From NCBI RefSeq assembly GCF_003046185.1, contig NZ_PZZL01000004.1, positions 463,129 through 527,128 of the forward strand: a stretch of 64,000 nucleotides of DNA. Direction: 5' to 3'. The translations under genes and the position numbers were made by a program. Positions 62,349-64,000 of the stretch are shown in pieces; positions within the stretch are counted from its first letter, which is position 1; the number at the start of each line of letters is the position of its first letter. This DNA comes from Phreatobacter oligotrophus (GTDB taxonomy: Bacteria; Pseudomonadota; Alphaproteobacteria; Rhizobiales; Phreatobacteraceae). The notes below the pieces were generated by a model, which saw only the letters and a program-made list of their open reading frames with translations, was not told the DNA's origin and did no database searches.

Positions 62349-62798
62349 CCCCGCACAATCTGTTTCATCAGCGGCCGCGTGACGCCCATCGTGGCGGGCA
62401 ACGCCTGAGCTGTATCCTGTTTGGGCTCGGCCTTGGCGGTGGTCCACGGTGACCGCGAGCACCGTTGATCCGCGGCCAGCGCCATGAGCCCTGCAAAACC
62501 CGAAAATACTGGGAATCTTCAGGTGGGATGGTGGGGGAAGCAGGAGTGCGAATATCGCAGCTTGCCAATGGCTTATGTCGATGGTGCGAGCGTTAAAGTA
62601 CCTTTGAACCGCTTGAAGAACTTTTTCTGACGCTCTTACCGCGGCCCCCGGCCATCGGACTGTTCAGGGTGGCTGGGCAACCAGATGCCGGCTGTCCAAC
62701 ACACCCTTTTTTGCCGAGCCAACTCAAACGTGAATGCTGCTTCGGCGACACGAAACGAGTTCATCTAGCCCAATCGTTCGACGTCACGTTCTGGGCCG
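62349..62798. other. Gene-free stretch before the insertion sequence
   Basis: 450 bases in which I see no gene: both strands give only short, Pro/Arg-rich frames, and no tRNA, hairpin terminator or known motif stands out. Base composition is lower in GC than most of the window, consistent with accessory or decayed DNA beside an insertion sequence. Confidence 0.55.
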
Positions 62799-64000
62799 AG
62801 GCTGTGTGGAAACCCGCGCTGTGATATCCTTTGACAGCTGGTTCGGAGGTGCCGGATGGGACGTTTTGTCGAGGCGTCTGATCGCCACCAGCCTTCGCTT
62901 CTACCTCCATGCCTCGAAGATTATGTCGGCCCGGACAATCCGGTTCGGGTGATCGACGCCTTCGTGGATGAGCTTGATCTGGGAGCGCTAGGCTTCACGC
63001 GCGTCCATCCTGCGGCGACGGGACGGCCGGGTTACGCGCCCGGCATGATGCTGAAGCTCTACATCTATGGCTACGTGCACCAACTGACGTCGAGCCGGAA
63101 ACTGGAGCGGGAAGCGGGCCGCAATGTCGAGCTGATGTGGCTGACGGGGAAGCTGGCTCCCGACTTCAAAACGATCGCGGACTTCCGGCACAACAATGCG
63201 CTCGCGATCAAGCAGGCGTGCCAGAGGTTCATCGCGGTCTGTCGAGCACTTGGCCTTGTCGGCGGCAGTGTCGTTGCAATCGATGGGTCGAAGTTCCGGG
63301 CTGTGAACACCCATGAGAGGAACTTCACAAAGGCTAAGCTCGCCCGCCGCAAGGCGCATGTGGAAGAGAGCATCGAGCAATACATGGCGGACCTCGATGC
63401 TGCGGATCGGGCAGATGCGGCTCCGCCTGCTGCCAAGATGGAGCGCCTGAAGGAGCGGCTCGCCTTGCTGCGCGGTCGCCTCGTTGAACTGGAGGAGATC
63501 GGCCGGCAGCTTGAGACCGCTCCTGACGGCCAGCTCTCACTCACCGACGCGGACGCCCGTGCCATGGCGACGGCCAACGATCGCCGCGGTGTGGTGGGGT
63601 ACAACATGCAAACGGCCGTGGACGCCCGGCATCATCTGGTGGTCGCACATGAACTGACCAACAAGGGGAGCGACCGCTCGCAGTTGCTGCCGATGGCCAC
63701 TGCGGCCAAGATCGAGACAGAGGCTGAAAGCCTAACGGTGCTCGCCGACCGCGGTTACTACGAGGGCTGGCAACTACGCGCCTGCGACGAGGCAGGCATC
63801 ACGGCACTGGTGCCGAAACCTGACACCTCACCAGCTCGCGCCCGCGGGCTGTGGGCGAAGGACGACTTCACCTACCGGCCCGATACCGACACGTATCGTT
63901 GCCCTATGGGCGAGGAGTTGCCGAACCGCTTCTCCCGGGAAGAGGACGGGAAGATCTTGCACTTCTACTTCAACCAAAAAGCCTGCCAAGGCTGCTCATC
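62799..64000 (+). mobile_element. IS1182-like insertion sequence, 5' part
   Basis: The transposase below and the GAGGCTGTGTGGAAACCC sequence at 62799-62816, which looks like an IS1182-family left terminal repeat, mark the element. The left end near 62799 is inferred from that resemblance; the right end and its terminal repeat are beyond the window. Moderate GC and different codon use separate it from the core genome. Confidence 0.7.
62856..64000 (+). CDS. IS1182/IS5-group DDE transposase, N-terminal part
   Basis: Open from ATG 62856 (MGRFVEASDRHQPSLLPPCL) to the end of the window, 381 codons, no stop, so the C-terminus is missing. GPDNPVRVIDAFVDELDL and GRPGYAPGMMLKLYIYGYVHQLTSSRKLERE form the N-terminal DUF772-type domain; LVGGSVVAIDGSKFRAVN holds the first catalytic Asp, VVGYNMQTAVDARHHLVVAHELTN and LTVLADRGYYEGWQL the second Asp region, and CPMGEEL...FYFNQKACQGCSS begins a Cys-rich zinc-ribbon-like part. 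The third catalytic residue (Glu) would lie outside. Likely functional at least to here. Confidence 0.92.
   Translation, partial: MGRFVEASDRHQPSLLPPCLEDYVGPDNPVRVIDAFVDELDLGALGFTRVHPAATGRPGYAPGMMLKLYIYGYVHQLTSSRKLEREAGRNVELMWLTGKLAPDFKTIADFRHNNALAIKQACQRFIAVCRALGLVGGSVVAIDGSKFRAVNTHERNFTKAKLARRKAHVEESIEQYMADLDAADRADAAPPAAKMERLKERLALLRGRLVELEEIGRQLETAPDGQLSLTDADARAMATANDRRGVVGYNMQTAVDARHHLVVAHELTNKGSDRSQLLPMATAAKIETEAESLTVLADRGYYEGWQLRACDEAGITALVPKPDTSPARARGLWAKDDFTYRPDTDTYRCPMGEELPNRFSREEDGKILHFYFNQKACQGCS

Noticed and set aside
61938..62462. A 174-codon minus-strand open frame
   Set aside because: It overlaps the DUF2158-like gene on the other strand, has no ribosome-binding site and no family resemblance.

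Overview
The window is about 64 kb of very GC-rich, tightly packed chromosomal DNA from an alphaproteobacterium, most likely of the order Hyphomicrobiales (Rhizobiales). The reasons are the gene families present (DUF1489, DUF2842, PhoX, CoxA-type heme A synthase, soluble multi-PAS chemoreceptor, LigD with two Ku proteins, topoisomerase IB), the rplM-rpsI pair, the intergenic palindromes typical of that order, and frequent GTG/TTG starts. Genus cannot be fixed from the sequence alone. No rRNA, tRNA or CRISPR was seen.

Layout. 1-5 kb: 3' end of a chemoreceptor, a heme-binding GlcG-like secreted protein, a Tat-exported PhoX phosphatase with a candidate Pho box, and an alpha/beta hydrolase. 5-7 kb: rpsI/rplM with a clear sigma-70 promoter and terminator, and a glutathione transferase. 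7-15 kb: acyl-CoA ligase, thioesterase, enoyl-CoA hydratase, CoA-binding protein, O-acetylhomoserine sulfhydrylase, heme A synthase, panC. 15-30 kb: methylcrotonyl-CoA carboxylase alpha and beta subunits and isovaleryl-CoA dehydrogenase (leucine breakdown) interspersed with an amidase, SDR, orphan binding protein, GST, rhodanese, a large Cys-rich secreted cytochrome-like protein, and small membrane proteins. 30-40.6 kb: GH25 lipoprotein, RraA-like protein, GGDEF-EAL protein, MgtE, polysaccharide deacetylase, peptide-binding protein, a cytoplasmic chemoreceptor with three near-identical tandem PAS domains, DedA.

40.8-53.4 kb is the most interesting region: two divergent transcription units separated by a 427-bp control region. 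The minus arm is an eight-gene operon (IclR regulator, PotB/C/D/A-type ABC transporter, AroM/racemase-like protein, DUF917 protein, hydantoinase A-like protein) joined by overlaps or short gaps. The plus arm carries a polar amino-acid-type ABC transporter, two binding proteins and a NodB-fold hydrolase of the type that includes cyclic-imide and allantoin hydrolases. Together they look like an IclR-controlled uptake and degradation system for a cyclic amide such as a (thio)hydantoin; the substrate is an inference.

53.4-61.8 kb is a DNA-repair cluster: topoisomerase IB, a 72-aa protein coupled to ligD, DNA ligase D (phosphoesterase-ligase-polymerase), two divergent Ku genes, a small secreted protein, a Gly-rich stress-type protein, a Crp/Fnr regulator and a 3-methyladenine DNA glycosylase. 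The last 2 kb has lower gene density, a DUF2158-like small gene and the 5' part of an IS1182-like insertion sequence that runs off the right edge.

Dispersed palindromic elements occur repeatedly: three copies of one ~90-bp type (12.2, 19.2 and 29.9 kb) and several other inverted repeats.
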